Shown here: positions 17,444 through 23,429 of the stretch, one piece after another
Layout of the letters: each line of letters starts with the position of its first letter
Numbering within the stretch: the stretch's first letter is position 1
Source: a virus
Virus record (IMG/VR): IMGVR_UViG_3300009068_000129
Span: 1-30,065 of that record
Length of the DNA stretch: 30,065 bases
Direction: 5' to 3' (one strand)
The notes under the pieces: generated by a model
The model's database searches: none
Told to the model about the DNA's origin: nothing
The model's input: only the letters and a program-made list of their open reading frames with translations
Translations under genes and position numbers: made by a program

Positions 17444-17510
17444 GCTGATTGGTTGTAATCAGCCTGCTGCCCTGCTATCGTAAACGATAACAGAGCAGAG
17501 TGGCTAACTA
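17444..17510 (-). ncRNA. Intercistronic RNA element E
   Basis: Minus strand: GTAGTTAGCC / ACT / 14-bp stem CTGCTCTGTTATCG-TTTA-CGATAGCAGGGCAG (two G-U) / CA / GGCTGATTAC, then second hairpin GCTGATT-ACAACC-AATCAGC. The outer pair AGCC/GGCT replaces AGAC/GTCT of the other copies, a compensatory change. The 47 aa gene's TAG is in the outer strand; the ACACGAAA box and the ATG of the 172 aa gene follow. Confidence 0.8.
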
Positions 17511-17647
17511 CGCAGGTAGCGTAGGGCTTCGATGTAGGAACGAATCCGCTTTCTGAAGTAAGGGTTGTGGCGTAATAGCCAGAATTCCTTGATGGATTTT
17601 AAGGTAGCAACATGGAGTGTTACCTTGATGTCGTATGGAATGTTCAT
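17504..17647 (-). CDS. Small basic aromatic protein, 47 aa
   Basis: ATG at 17647-17645 overlaps the stop of the 86 aa gene (ATGA), and the TAG stop lies in RNA element E. The product is Arg/Tyr/Leu-rich (KSIKEFWLLRHNPYFRKRIR; SYIEALRYLRS) and may form an amphipathic basic helix, for example for nucleic-acid contact. No family recognised. Confidence 0.68.
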   Translation of the reverse strand: MNIPYDIKVTLHVATLKSIKEFWLLRHNPYFRKRIRSYIEALRYLRS

Positions 17648-17904
17648 TTGATGATTAGTAAGCCCATGATGAGAAGCTCCTCATACCCATAGACGGTTTT
17701 GTTATCACAAGCCTCACAGAGGTAACGACGAGCGTCAGGTTCAACGCCATCAACTTCCTCGCCACAAGTGAGACACCATCCTCGACATCCCATGCCGAAC
17801 ATCACATCTTTCATCTCTTCATCGGACATGACTGGGATGACATACTTCTTACCACTATCGGAAACGATATCTTTAGTAGTCATATTATGAGTGAGCGTAG
17901 CCAT
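17644..17904 (-). CDS. Small zinc-ribbon phage protein, 86 aa
   Basis: Contains a four-cysteine ribbon, CRGWCLTCGEEVDGVEPDAR then YLCEAC, followed by VYGYEELLI. This GxCxxCGxxxxGVEPDA...CExC pattern is common in short phage-encoded proteins of unknown role, likely zinc binding. It overlaps the upstream 74 aa gene by 20 bases and the downstream 47 aa gene by ATGA. AGGAGG lies one base before the ATG, too close to be an optimal ribosome site. A TATCG palindrome is at 17855-17870. Confidence 0.82.
   Translation of the reverse strand: MATLTHNMTTKDIVSDSGKKYVIPVMSDEEMKDVMFGMGCRGWCLTCGEEVDGVEPDARRYLCEACDNKTVYGYEELLIMGLLIIK
17855..17870. promoter_or_regulatory. TATCG palindrome inside zinc-ribbon gene
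   Basis: CTATCGGAAACGATAT, intragenic, near the 5' end of the 86 aa gene. The flanking sequence does not form the larger RNA element. Confidence 0.7.
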
Positions 17905-18109
17905 CCTCCTCGATGCCGATTGTTGACCAAGGAAACTCGACCATCACGACATTGTCACTCCCAAAACCTTTGTAAAGGTTCAGAGGTTCTCCATGCCGCT
18001 CGACGAGGCGTTTGAATACTAACTGCTGGGTTGGATTGGCAAATACAAACTTTGCGCCGTGAACGGGCGAATTGATTGTAATTGTTCCACTTTCTTCGAT
18101 TATGTTCAT
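17885..18109 (-). CDS. Small phage protein, first gene of leftward operon, 74 aa
   Basis: Predicted beta-rich then helical (GTITINSPVHGAKFVFANPT; QQLVFKRLVERHGEPLNL), acidic C-terminus. It is the promoter-proximal gene of the 12-18 kb operon and follows a leader of about 190 bases with its own hairpins. Function unknown. Confidence 0.75.
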   Translation of the reverse strand: MNIIEESGTITINSPVHGAKFVFANPTQQLVFKRLVERHGEPLNLYKGFGSDNVVMVEFPWSTIGIEEDGYAHS

Positions 18110-18230
18110 TTGTTTTCGTGTGTTATGACTCTGCGTTTGCGTTATGCTTTACGGGCTTGTCACCGATTGATTATCGTAAAACGATAACCAAGCCGCATTA
18201 ACCTTGCCGCCCAAAGCGAACGACAAGGCC
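18107..18230 (-). ncRNA. Structured leader of the small-gene operon (element F, divergent copy)
   Basis: On the minus strand an 8-bp hairpin CCTTGTCG/CGGCAAGG is followed by GGCTT-G-GTTATCG-TTTTA-CGATAAT and, after a ten-base interval, AAGCC: a relative of elements A-E with the TATCG tip (18171-18187) but without the ACT/CA internal loop. The ACACGAAA box precedes the ATG of the 74 aa gene as in elements B-E. Confidence 0.55.
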
Positions 18231-18309
18231 ACGAAAAACCGAAACTGAAAACCTAAAATGGTAAATGAGCAATTGTCATTGGAAGACGCTACCTTCCCCG
18301 ACTATTAAT

Positions 18310-18338
18310 AGTATAGCACAAGACCCCTCCTTTGTCAA
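18310..18338 (-). promoter_or_regulatory. Strong sigma70-type promoter of the leftward small-gene operon
   Basis: Minus strand TTGACA (18338-18333), exactly 17 bases, TATACT (18315-18310). The expected start is near 18303, giving a leader of about 195 bases. A perfect 12-bp palindrome ACTATTAATAGT (18301-18312) overlaps the -10 and start region and could be an operator. Confidence 0.82.
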
Positions 18339-18380
18339 TAGTTTAGTGTAAATAAATGATAATAAATCAAAATAATTTTA

Positions 18381-18409
18381 TTGATTTATCGTGAACGATA
18401 CCCTAAATT
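18381..18409 (+). promoter_or_regulatory. Putative promoter with operator in its spacer
   Basis: TTGATT (18381-18386), a 17-base spacer and TAAATT (18404-18409). The spacer is filled by a TATCG palindrome (TTATCGTGAACGATAC, 18386-18401). The expected start near 18416 would make the ATG at 18417 leaderless. A second weaker option is TTGTCA (18332) with AATGAT (18355). Confidence 0.5.
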
Positions 18410-18416
18410 TTCGCCC

Positions 18417-18983
18417 ATGAAACAGAAAACCCCGAACGCCAGAAAGAAGTGGGACATGGATAAAGTGAGATCGTTATACATCCAAGGCCATGAAGTGGCG
18501 GACATCGTGAAAATGCCTGAGTTTACTGGGCTATCCAGATTCTACGTTAAAAACGTGATGATCAAAGGGCAATGGTCAAAGCAGCGTCAACTCATTAGAA
18601 CCCAGTCCACGGGGCTTATAGAGCGAACAATCATCGATGCTATGAAAGAGCAGACAGAGCAACATCTACGCTTTATGCTCAAGGAAGTGGCAGATGAAAG
18701 AGCCGAGATAGTAGCCAGAAAAAAGCAAGGCAACATAAAAGACCAGAAAGAGAGACTAGAAGTGCTGGCAGAATTAGACAAAACATCACGCCGAACACTA
18801 GGATTGGATGACCAGAACGTAGGAGACAGAAAGGCGATGAGCGTAAATGCCATGATTTCTCTACACGTTACCGGGCCACAAAGAGCGGAAGAGGTGGAAG
18901 TGGTAGCCACGCAATATAACAAGGTCGAAGTGGAAGAGGGAATTATCGTATCCGATAACGTGAAAGAGGAAGAGGAAGCGTGA
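18417..18983 (+). CDS. HTH protein resembling a terminase small subunit, 188 aa
   Basis: Residues 10-60 form a helix-turn-helix of the kind found in phage small terminase subunits (KVRSLYIQGHEVADIVKMPE, VKNVMIKGQWSKQRQL). Helical residues 65-125 follow and could mediate oligomerisation, then a flexible acidic tail ending EEEEA. This would be the DNA-recognising packaging subunit, but the gene is 10 kb from the large-subunit gene and on the opposite strand, so another DNA-binding role is possible. I use the ATG at 18417; a TTG at 18381 is in frame but lies in the -35. It stands alone between a divergent promoter region and a terminator. Palindromes lie in its promoter and near its 3' end. Confidence 0.6.
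   Translation: MKQKTPNARKKWDMDKVRSLYIQGHEVADIVKMPEFTGLSRFYVKNVMIKGQWSKQRQLIRTQSTGLIERTIIDAMKEQTEQHLRFMLKEVADERAEIVARKKQGNIKDQKERLEVLAELDKTSRRTLGLDDQNVGDRKAMSVNAMISLHVTGPQRAEEVEVVATQYNKVEVEEGIIVSDNVKEEEEA
18943..18958. promoter_or_regulatory. TATCG palindrome near 3' end of TerS-like gene
   Basis: TTATCGTATCCGATAA, intragenic copy, centre TATC. Confidence 0.65.
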
Positions 18984-19032
18984 AGAGGAAGAGCAGATCA
19001 ACCGGGCGGATTTGAGCCAAAAAAAAGAGCCG

Positions 19033-19067
19033 AAAAAAGGCGACCCCCGAAGGGATCGCCTGATTTC
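19033..19067. terminator. Bidirectional terminator
   Basis: AGGCGA-CCCCCGAAGGGA-TCGCCT hairpin with CCC/GGG extension. On the minus strand it is followed by TTTTTTC (termination of the 241 aa/28 aa pair); on the plus strand by GATTTCTT (TerS-like gene). The 15 bases AAAAAAGGCGACCCC are repeated exactly at 27368, before the replication operon. Confidence 0.8.
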
Positions 19068-19154
19068 TTAGCTGTACATCAATATTAAAATGCCTTCACA
19101 TATTGCAATCAATATGAGCAGGCGGACGATAAACGTCCAATGGTATGCTTTCAT
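19068..19154 (-). CDS. Candidate 28 aa single-pass membrane peptide
   Basis: ATG at 19154-19152, one base after the stop of the 241 aa gene; the stop at 19068 touches the terminator. After MKAYHWTF it is almost entirely hydrophobic (IVRLLILIAICEGILILMYS), one membrane helix. The exact fit between the upstream stop and the terminator supports it, but it is short and has no obvious ribosome site. Possible roles include a holin-like or regulatory micropeptide. Confidence 0.45.
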   Translation of the reverse strand: MKAYHWTFIVRLLILIAICEGILILMYS

Positions 19155-19155
19155 C

Positions 19156-19881
19156 TTATTTCTTCGCTTTCAAATCATGAATTGCCTTAATCGCATCTGT
19201 ATGGCCTAAGATATAATTCCCTAGGCTCATCTTCGAGACGATTTGGCGTGTTAGGCGCAAACGGGCTTCATTGTCGGCAAGAATCGCGTAACGTTCAATC
19301 GCCGTCAGAATTATCTGCTCTTGAATGGCCGCTTTATTTTCGAGCGATTCACTTTCTACGGGTGATTCTTGCTTTGGTTCGCTTTCTTGCTTTGGGCTCA
19401 ACTTTTCCTTCACTTTGCGCGGGCTTTCCCCTTCGTTCAATAGCGCGACCGCTTGTTTGCTAGTGTCATCACCTTTGAGAAGCTTTGAACATTCGCGCAG
19501 ACCGTATAAATCGCGGACGTTCGCAATACTGAGACCCTTGCTCTCGAATTTTGCCAATTGCTTTGAGATACTGATCATGTTCGGCAAAGTGCTTCCGCTC
19601 CACCTATCTTTCAGCATATCAGCAAAAGCTTTCCCCTCTTCCTCGGGCTTATTCTTAAAAACCCACCCACTAAACAAGATCGCGTCTCGGATGGCAGATT
19701 GGCCGCTTTCAAGCTTTGATACGACATATCCAACCGAATCCTCTATGGCGACTTCCTCTCCCTTGAATGATGGATTAGCCGTCAAATAGCCAAGCGCATT
19801 TCGCTTGAACATTTGATCTATATTCGCTGGCTCATTGACTACCGCTAATTTTACCGCTTGTTTTACTGTTTTAGTTTTCAT
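19156..19881 (-). CDS. Phage protein of unknown function with structured leader, 241 aa
   Basis: Helical, lysine/glutamate-rich protein: a basic N-terminus, a central region with AIRDAILFSGWVFKNKPEEE and LPNMISISKQLAKFESKGLS, an acidic linker rich in Glu, Pro and Ser near 160-185, and a C-terminal helix bundle. No motif identifies an enzyme. A good promoter at 20056-20084 and a leader of about 165 bases with a multibranched fold precede it, so expression is likely regulated at RNA level. A DNA-binding or replication-accessory role is possible but unsupported. Confidence 0.75.
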   Translation of the reverse strand: MKTKTVKQAVKLAVVNEPANIDQMFKRNALGYLTANPSFKGEEVAIEDSVGYVVSKLESGQSAIRDAILFSGWVFKNKPEEEGKAFADMLKDRWSGSTLPNMISISKQLAKFESKGLSIANVRDLYGLRECSKLLKGDDTSKQAVALLNEGESPRKVKEKLSPKQESEPKQESPVESESLENKAAIQEQIILTAIERYAILADNEARLRLTRQIVSKMSLGNYILGHTDAIKAIHDLKAKK

Positions 19882-19882
19882 C

Positions 19883-19990
19883 TGCTTTGGTGTATGTACG
19901 TACCATGCGCTTGTCTAATTATTAGACTCACAAGCTGTTTTCGTTTCAGCTTCCGATTTATTCGGACATTGCCCGCACATTACCAAAGCA
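19883..19990 (-). ncRNA. Multibranched leader/replication-type structure before the 241 aa gene
   Basis: A perfect 9-bp closing stem (TGCTTTGGT at 19883-19891 with ACCAAAGCA at 19982-19990) encloses, on the plus strand, GTACGTAC, a hairpin GCTTGTCTAA-TTA-TTAGACTCACAAGC (19909-19935), AGCTG-9-CAGCT (19933-19951, competing for three bases) and TCCGA-TTTAT-TCGGA (19952-19966). On the minus-strand RNA the closing stem ends one base before the AUG of the 241 aa gene. Confidence 0.55.
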
Positions 19991-20055
19991 AAGAAATAAG
20001 ATTTAAACTGTCAGAGATCGATTTCGTTGCAACTCATGCGTTGCCCGATGCTTTA

Positions 20056-20084
20056 AAGATAGGATAAAACCCCTAGAAAGTCAA
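20056..20084 (-). promoter_or_regulatory. Promoter of the 241 aa gene
   Basis: Minus strand TTGACT (20084-20079), 17 bases, TATCTT (20061-20056); start expected near 20049. A degenerate TATCG palindrome (20094-20110, TTATCGTTTTCAGATAA) lies ten bases upstream of the -35. Confidence 0.65.
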
Positions 20085-20110
20085 TAAAAACATTTATCGT
20101 TTTCAGATAA

Positions 20111-20327
20111 TTCTACGAGGGCAAATCAGATTATTTGTCCACTGGTTTTTATTGGCATGGCAGATTAAAGGAATCTCTTTCTTTATAGGAGGGCCGACGG
20201 CATGGGGGGACTACCGGCACACCCCAAACTGGCGAAGGCTTCAGCGTTGACGTAGGCTCCAAAAACTACAAAAACTGACATTTCAGCTTGGAAGACTGGT
20301 GTTTCCCTTTGTCAATAGACTATATGG
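20111..20327. other. Non-coding stretch with a GC-rich island (20187-20260)
   Basis: No convincing gene. 20124-20139 is a small hairpin (CAAAT/ATTTG). From 20187 the sequence turns markedly GC-rich for about 75 bases, starting with a perfect AGGAGG and containing an ATG at 20202 with an 18-codon frame (17 residues, MGGLPAHPKLAKASALT). GGGG/CCCC and GAAG/CTTC can pair within it. At 20311-20338 a TATTGACA box on the minus strand lacks a good -10, and a half palindrome (TTAACGATAA) follows. Confidence 0.4.
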
Positions 20328-20408
20328 TTAACGATAACGGTTCTCTAGGAAGAAGCAGAGTAGTACTGTTACCCAAGCTAGAAGTAGGGCTAGGGTTTGG
20401 TCGGACAT
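20328..20408 (-). CDS. Candidate 26 aa single-pass membrane peptide
   Basis: ATG at 20408-20406 within the end of the 58 aa gene in another frame. The product MSDQTLALLLAWVTVLLCFF plus a charged tail ENRYR is a textbook short membrane helix with polar ends. Its stop lies in a half TATCG palindrome. It is the last possible gene of the long leftward operon. Short length limits confidence. Confidence 0.42.
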   Translation of the reverse strand: MSDQTLALLLAWVTVLLCFFLENRYR

Positions 20409-20566
20409 TTCTTATTTTTCTGGAAGAAGGAGGTACTTACTCCACGGGATTCTAGGAATTTGTTACAGGCTTTATTTATCTCGTCTGTCCTTCTTGGAGT
20501 TTTGTAGCCTACTCTAGCGTCATCTGGTGTTACGTTAGATTCTAGGTTAAGTTTATTATGTTTCAT
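20390..20566 (-). CDS. Small basic phage protein, 58 aa
   Basis: ATG at 20566-20564; product MKHNKLNLESNVTPDDARVG, then YKTPRRTDEINKACNKFLES and a basic tail. Polar and probably helical, no membrane segment. It follows the dCMP deaminase gene after 61 bases that contain a 14-bp direct repeat. Function unknown. Confidence 0.6.
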   Translation of the reverse strand: MKHNKLNLESNVTPDDARVGYKTPRRTDEINKACNKFLESRGVSTSFFQKNKKCPTKP

Positions 20567-20615
20567 AGAGTTGTCGAGGATTCCTCAGTAGCTGGAATAG
20601 TAAAACTTTGTTTGC

Positions 20616-20650
20616 AGGCATACGACTTTATGGAATAGGCATACGACTTT
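20616..20650. repeat. 14-bp direct repeat at end of deaminase gene
   Basis: AGGCATACGACTTT at 20616-20629 and 20637-20650, separated by 7 bases. The right copy encodes the last residues of the deaminase and the left copy overlaps its stop, so it is probably a local duplication at the gene end. Confidence 0.7.
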
Positions 20651-21035
20651 GTTTGATTAAGGTGACTCCCATTTTCTGGGCTGTTAGGAGGGCGGCGGGG
20701 TCAGTTTGGTAGATGTCTTTATAGAGGACTCTCTTTATTCCATAGGCTACTATGGTCTTTAAGCAGTCTGTACAGGGGAGTAGGGTGGAGCAGAGTGTCT
20801 TTCCTTCGCCGGGTTGGGTGTATCTGAGGGCGTTCTGTTCTGCGTGGATGACGTACTTCCTTCTCTCTTCTCTGTCTGACCAGTCTTCTTCGATACCTTG
20901 GGGGAATCCGTTGTACCCTACTGAGGCTATGGAGTTATCTTCTCTGAGGATGACTGCGCCGACTTGTCTCCACGGGTCTTTGCTTTTCTTAGCTACTACC
21001 TCAGCTATAGACATAGCGTATTCGTCCCAGTTCAT
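20628..21035 (-). CDS. Deoxycytidylate (dCMP) deaminase
   Basis: Converts dCMP to dUMP, feeding thymidylate synthesis during phage replication. Zinc site: HAE (residues 64-66, His and the proton-shuttling Glu) and PCTDC (87-91). The N-terminal DPWRQVGAVIL and VGYNGFPQG match the dCMP/ComEB type rather than cytidine deaminase, and 135 residues is the usual length. It starts in an ATGA overlap with the methyltransferase gene. No thymidylate synthase is present in the window. Confidence 0.93.
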   Translation of the reverse strand: MNWDEYAMSIAEVVAKKSKDPWRQVGAVILREDNSIASVGYNGFPQGIEEDWSDREERRKYVIHAEQNALRYTQPGEGKTLCSTLLPCTDCLKTIVAYGIKRVLYKDIYQTDPAALLTAQKMGVTLIKQSRMPIP

Positions 21036-21574
21036 GCTATATTGTAGTAGGCTTTTCCGTAGCAGCCCGATCTTGCTAGTTGGGTTGTACTACCTTCCTT
21101 ACCTAACCATTGGTCTAGGTTTTCTTTTGTGAGTTCTATGGGATGACCTTCGTGTGGTGGGATGTCTACCCATTCAAAGAGTCTGACTATCTTAGCTGCG
21201 CGTTTTGCGTTTTGGATTATTAGCTCTGGGTCATCGGTGTGCTGGAGACAATTGTAAATCCACGCTTCATCGAATTTATCGTTACCGATAAAATCTTCCC
21301 CTCGGATTACTAAGCAATCTATTTTCTTAGCTTCGTACCTAGCGTAAGTCCATTGAGGATACATTAGGGGATCAACAACCAATCCTTTTTCTAGGTTAGT
21401 TGTTTTCAGTAACATGGAAGTTGGCCCTCCCCCTATATCTACTACGGACTTTCCTGACATAGAGAACGAATACCCTACGATATGTAGTCCCATGTATTGG
21501 GCATAGACATAGTGTTTCTGATCCTCGTCGTAAGTATTACAGCAGTCTCCCCAGTATTCTGATTCAAAACTCAT
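21032..21574 (-). CDS. SAM-dependent methyltransferase
   Basis: Class I methyltransferase with the SAM-binding loop VVDIGGGPTS (residues 44-53), an acidic residue in the following strand (GLVVDPLMY), and a third strand FDEAWIYNCLQHTDDPE. The N-terminus EYWGDCCNTYDEDQKHYVYA is characteristic of its subfamily. The substrate is unknown; lying in ATGA overlap with the glycosyltransferase upstream suggests a shared sugar or glycan substrate, but DNA or a small molecule is not excluded. A TATCG palindrome lies inside at 21276-21291. Confidence 0.85.
   Translation of the reverse strand: MSFESEYWGDCCNTYDEDQKHYVYAQYMGLHIVGYSFSMSGKSVVDIGGGPTSMLLKTTNLEKGLVVDPLMYPQWTYARYEAKKIDCLVIRGEDFIGNDKFDEAWIYNCLQHTDDPELIIQNAKRAAKIVRLFEWVDIPPHEGHPIELTKENLDQWLGKEGSTTQLARSGCYGKAYYNIA
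21276..21291. promoter_or_regulatory. TATCG palindrome inside methyltransferase gene
   Basis: TTATCGTTACCGATAA, intragenic copy. Confidence 0.7.
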
Positions 21575-22683
21575 GGATAGTATTTGTAGAGTGAGTTAAG
21601 GCCGTTTCCGTCTGCGTACCATCCCCGACCTTGGTAGATGTCTAGGATGTCATTAAAGTACTTCTCGTACATTGGGGCTACTTTATCTAAGGTGAAGTTC
21701 TTCCCGAAGGCTAGGCAGTCCGCTGGTCTGATCTTTTTAATGTTGTGCATGGCATCTATGAAGTCTCCCATAGTCCTGCATCGGTATCCTGTGATTCCGT
21801 GTGGGTTGTTTTCTGCGAAGCAGCCCCAGTCTGTCGTTATAGTTGGAGTACCAGAGAGTAAGTTCTCTACTTGGACTCCGCCGAAGGGTTCTACATACAT
21901 CGAAGGGATGAAGGAAGCTGTTGCGTTGGACATTAACTTCTTTCTTTTATTCACATCTGCGTAGCCTACATACTCAACGTGATCTGGGAGATTGTAACCT
22001 TCCTCTTTTTGCCCAGCTATAACTAGTTTTTTGCCTAAGATTTCAGTCGCTTGAATAGCGATTTCAACTCCTTTACCAGAATATACCCGACCAAGGTAAA
22101 GATAGTAATCTTCTTTTTTCTCGTTATAATCGAAATCATCAATATCAAAATAGTTGGGTATGACAACTTCATACCAGTCTTGTCTACAATTACCTACCCC
22201 TTGCATACCAGCATAAGCGTGGTAGATAGCATAGGATTCAAATACTTTAAATCTGGCCCAGTGACCACCAGCATAACCAATGCCCGGTTCAACACAGATT
22301 AGGTCTGGATTAGCGTCACAGATCGGTCTGACTCCCGATCCCCAGAAGGGGAGGATAAAGTCATTTTTTTGTTTTCTCTTATCTACTTCTTCAATAGCGT
22401 TTTTGTAGAAGGTTTGATAAGCATGGTCGTTAGTATCAAACTTAAAAAATGTCTTACGCCAGTCATGGCTTCCATAAGATTTCTTAAAGTCATCATTGGT
22501 TAATACAGTGACGTGTTCCGTACATTGCAAGTTAGAGTCTTCATGCCCGTAGTGGATGACTTCATGCCCACGTTCCGTCATCATCTTTCCGAATTTAACT
22601 ACTTTTTGTGTATAAGCACAGGCGTTAAATTCTTTAGATGAGACGGTATGAGGAAGCCCTAAAATATGATATCGGTGTTTCAC
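21571..22683 (-). CDS. GT4-type glycosyltransferase, 5' end rebuilt after HNH insertion
   Basis: GT-B-fold retaining glycosyltransferase: donor-binding domain with LYLGRVYSGKG (195-205), VIAGQKEEGY, and the signature EPFGGVQVE (265-273). It transfers sugar from a nucleotide donor to an unknown acceptor. The current start is a GTG at 22683 in a GTGA overlap with the HNH stop. The sequence HILGLP at its N-terminus occurs again 0.8 kb upstream right after the 68 aa gene, where an ATGA-coupled start would be expected; the HNH gene appears to have been inserted between the two copies. The stop overlaps the methyltransferase ATG by ATGA. Confidence 0.88.
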   Translation of the reverse strand: MKHRYHILGLPHTVSSKEFNACAYTQKVVKFGKMMTERGHEVIHYGHEDSNLQCTEHVTVLTNDDFKKSYGSHDWRKTFFKFDTNDHAYQTFYKNAIEEVDKRKQKNDFILPFWGSGVRPICDANPDLICVEPGIGYAGGHWARFKVFESYAIYHAYAGMQGVGNCRQDWYEVVIPNYFDIDDFDYNEKKEDYYLYLGRVYSGKGVEIAIQATEILGKKLVIAGQKEEGYNLPDHVEYVGYADVNKRKKLMSNATASFIPSMYVEPFGGVQVENLLSGTPTITTDWGCFAENNPHGITGYRCRTMGDFIDAMHNIKKIRPADCLAFGKNFTLDKVAPMYEKYFNDILDIYQGRGWYADGNGLNSLYKYYP

Positions 22684-23414
22684 TTTGATTTACAATTATT
22701 AAAATGCCATCTGCCCATTGCTGCATAATGTCCAATAGTATTGCAATAAGGGCACTTAACTTTTGGTTTATTTATTTGTGCATTTCTCATTTTCTCTTTT
22801 GTTTCAATTGTTCTTTTAGAACCTTTTCTTTTTTTATTACTTTCAATAACTGCTAGTTTTGTTTTTTCGGATATTTCTCTTCCTTTATTTTTTTCTGATA
22901 TTTTTCTTTTTGTTTCTTCGGAGTGAATAACCACTCTTCCCATTAATGCCTTACTCAATTTTGCTCTAGTTTCTTCTGAATGTTTCCTTCCCTTCATTGG
23001 ATGATTTTTCAAAAGAGCTTCACTAATTTTTCTCCTATGCTCTGCTGAAAATGATTGCGAGTCTTTACACGGATTATTTTCTCCACGCATTGACTCACTT
23101 CTCATTTTCTTGCAGAACTCATATCTTCTAGAATTGAATTGAACGCAATTCCTCGTCTGCATCCAGCAAAATGCTTTTGCCATTTTAAAACACCTTGTAG
23201 AATTTCCACCATTTCTAAAAAGAAAAATCTTGTGCAACAACTTATGTGCCACAAAATGTTGTCTAGGAGTAAGCGAAACAACTTTTTTGTTTTTTCCAAA
23301 TATGCTTTGCGGGAAAATATGATGTTTTTCCATCAACTCCTCATTTTTAATATGTGAAGATTTAACCAATGAAATGTATTTCTTACAATATTTGCGCCAT
23401 AACCGATATTCCAT
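22680..23414 (-). CDS. HNH homing endonuclease with NUMOD3-type repeats
   Basis: Residues 30-65 hold the HNH core (KHHIFPQSIFGKNKKVVSLT, then RQHFVAHKLLHKIF). Residues 115-205 contain repeated NUMOD3-like DNA-binding units (HSEETRAKLSKAL, HSEETKRKISEKN). The C-terminus has a Cys/His cluster (CPYCNTIG, RWHFNNC), a zinc finger common in these enzymes. The region is visibly richer in A/T than its neighbours, in keeping with a mobile element. It disrupts the junction between the 68 aa gene and the glycosyltransferase gene. It would cut phages lacking the insertion and spread by repair. Confidence 0.9.
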   Translation of the reverse strand: MEYRLWRKYCKKYISLVKSSHIKNEELMEKHHIFPQSIFGKNKKVVSLTPRQHFVAHKLLHKIFLFRNGGNSTRCFKMAKAFCWMQTRNCVQFNSRRYEFCKKMRSESMRGENNPCKDSQSFSAEHRRKISEALLKNHPMKGRKHSEETRAKLSKALMGRVVIHSEETKRKISEKNKGREISEKTKLAVIESNKKRKGSKRTIETKEKMRNAQINKPKVKCPYCNTIGHYAAMGRWHFNNCKSK

Positions 23415-23429
23415 TCAAGTATGATTTCA

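Noticed and set aside
14491-18230. CRISPR array or rho-independent terminators as explanation of the repeated elements
   Set aside because: The units are spaced irregularly by whole genes, are not identical, and lack following T-runs; pairing rather than sequence is conserved.
19248-19789. Plus-strand frames of 71 and 154 codons
   Set aside because: Antisense to the 241 aa gene, which has a promoter, leader and terminator in the right places.
19883-19990. tRNA-like gene
   Set aside because: The cloverleaf-like closing stem is 9 bp and the arms do not have tRNA loop sequences (no TTC-type loop, no CCA-compatible acceptor end).
20311-20338. A further leftward promoter at TATTGACA
   Set aside because: The -35 is perfect and shares CTATTGACAAAGG with the strong promoter at 18338, but there is no acceptable -10 at 16-18 bases.
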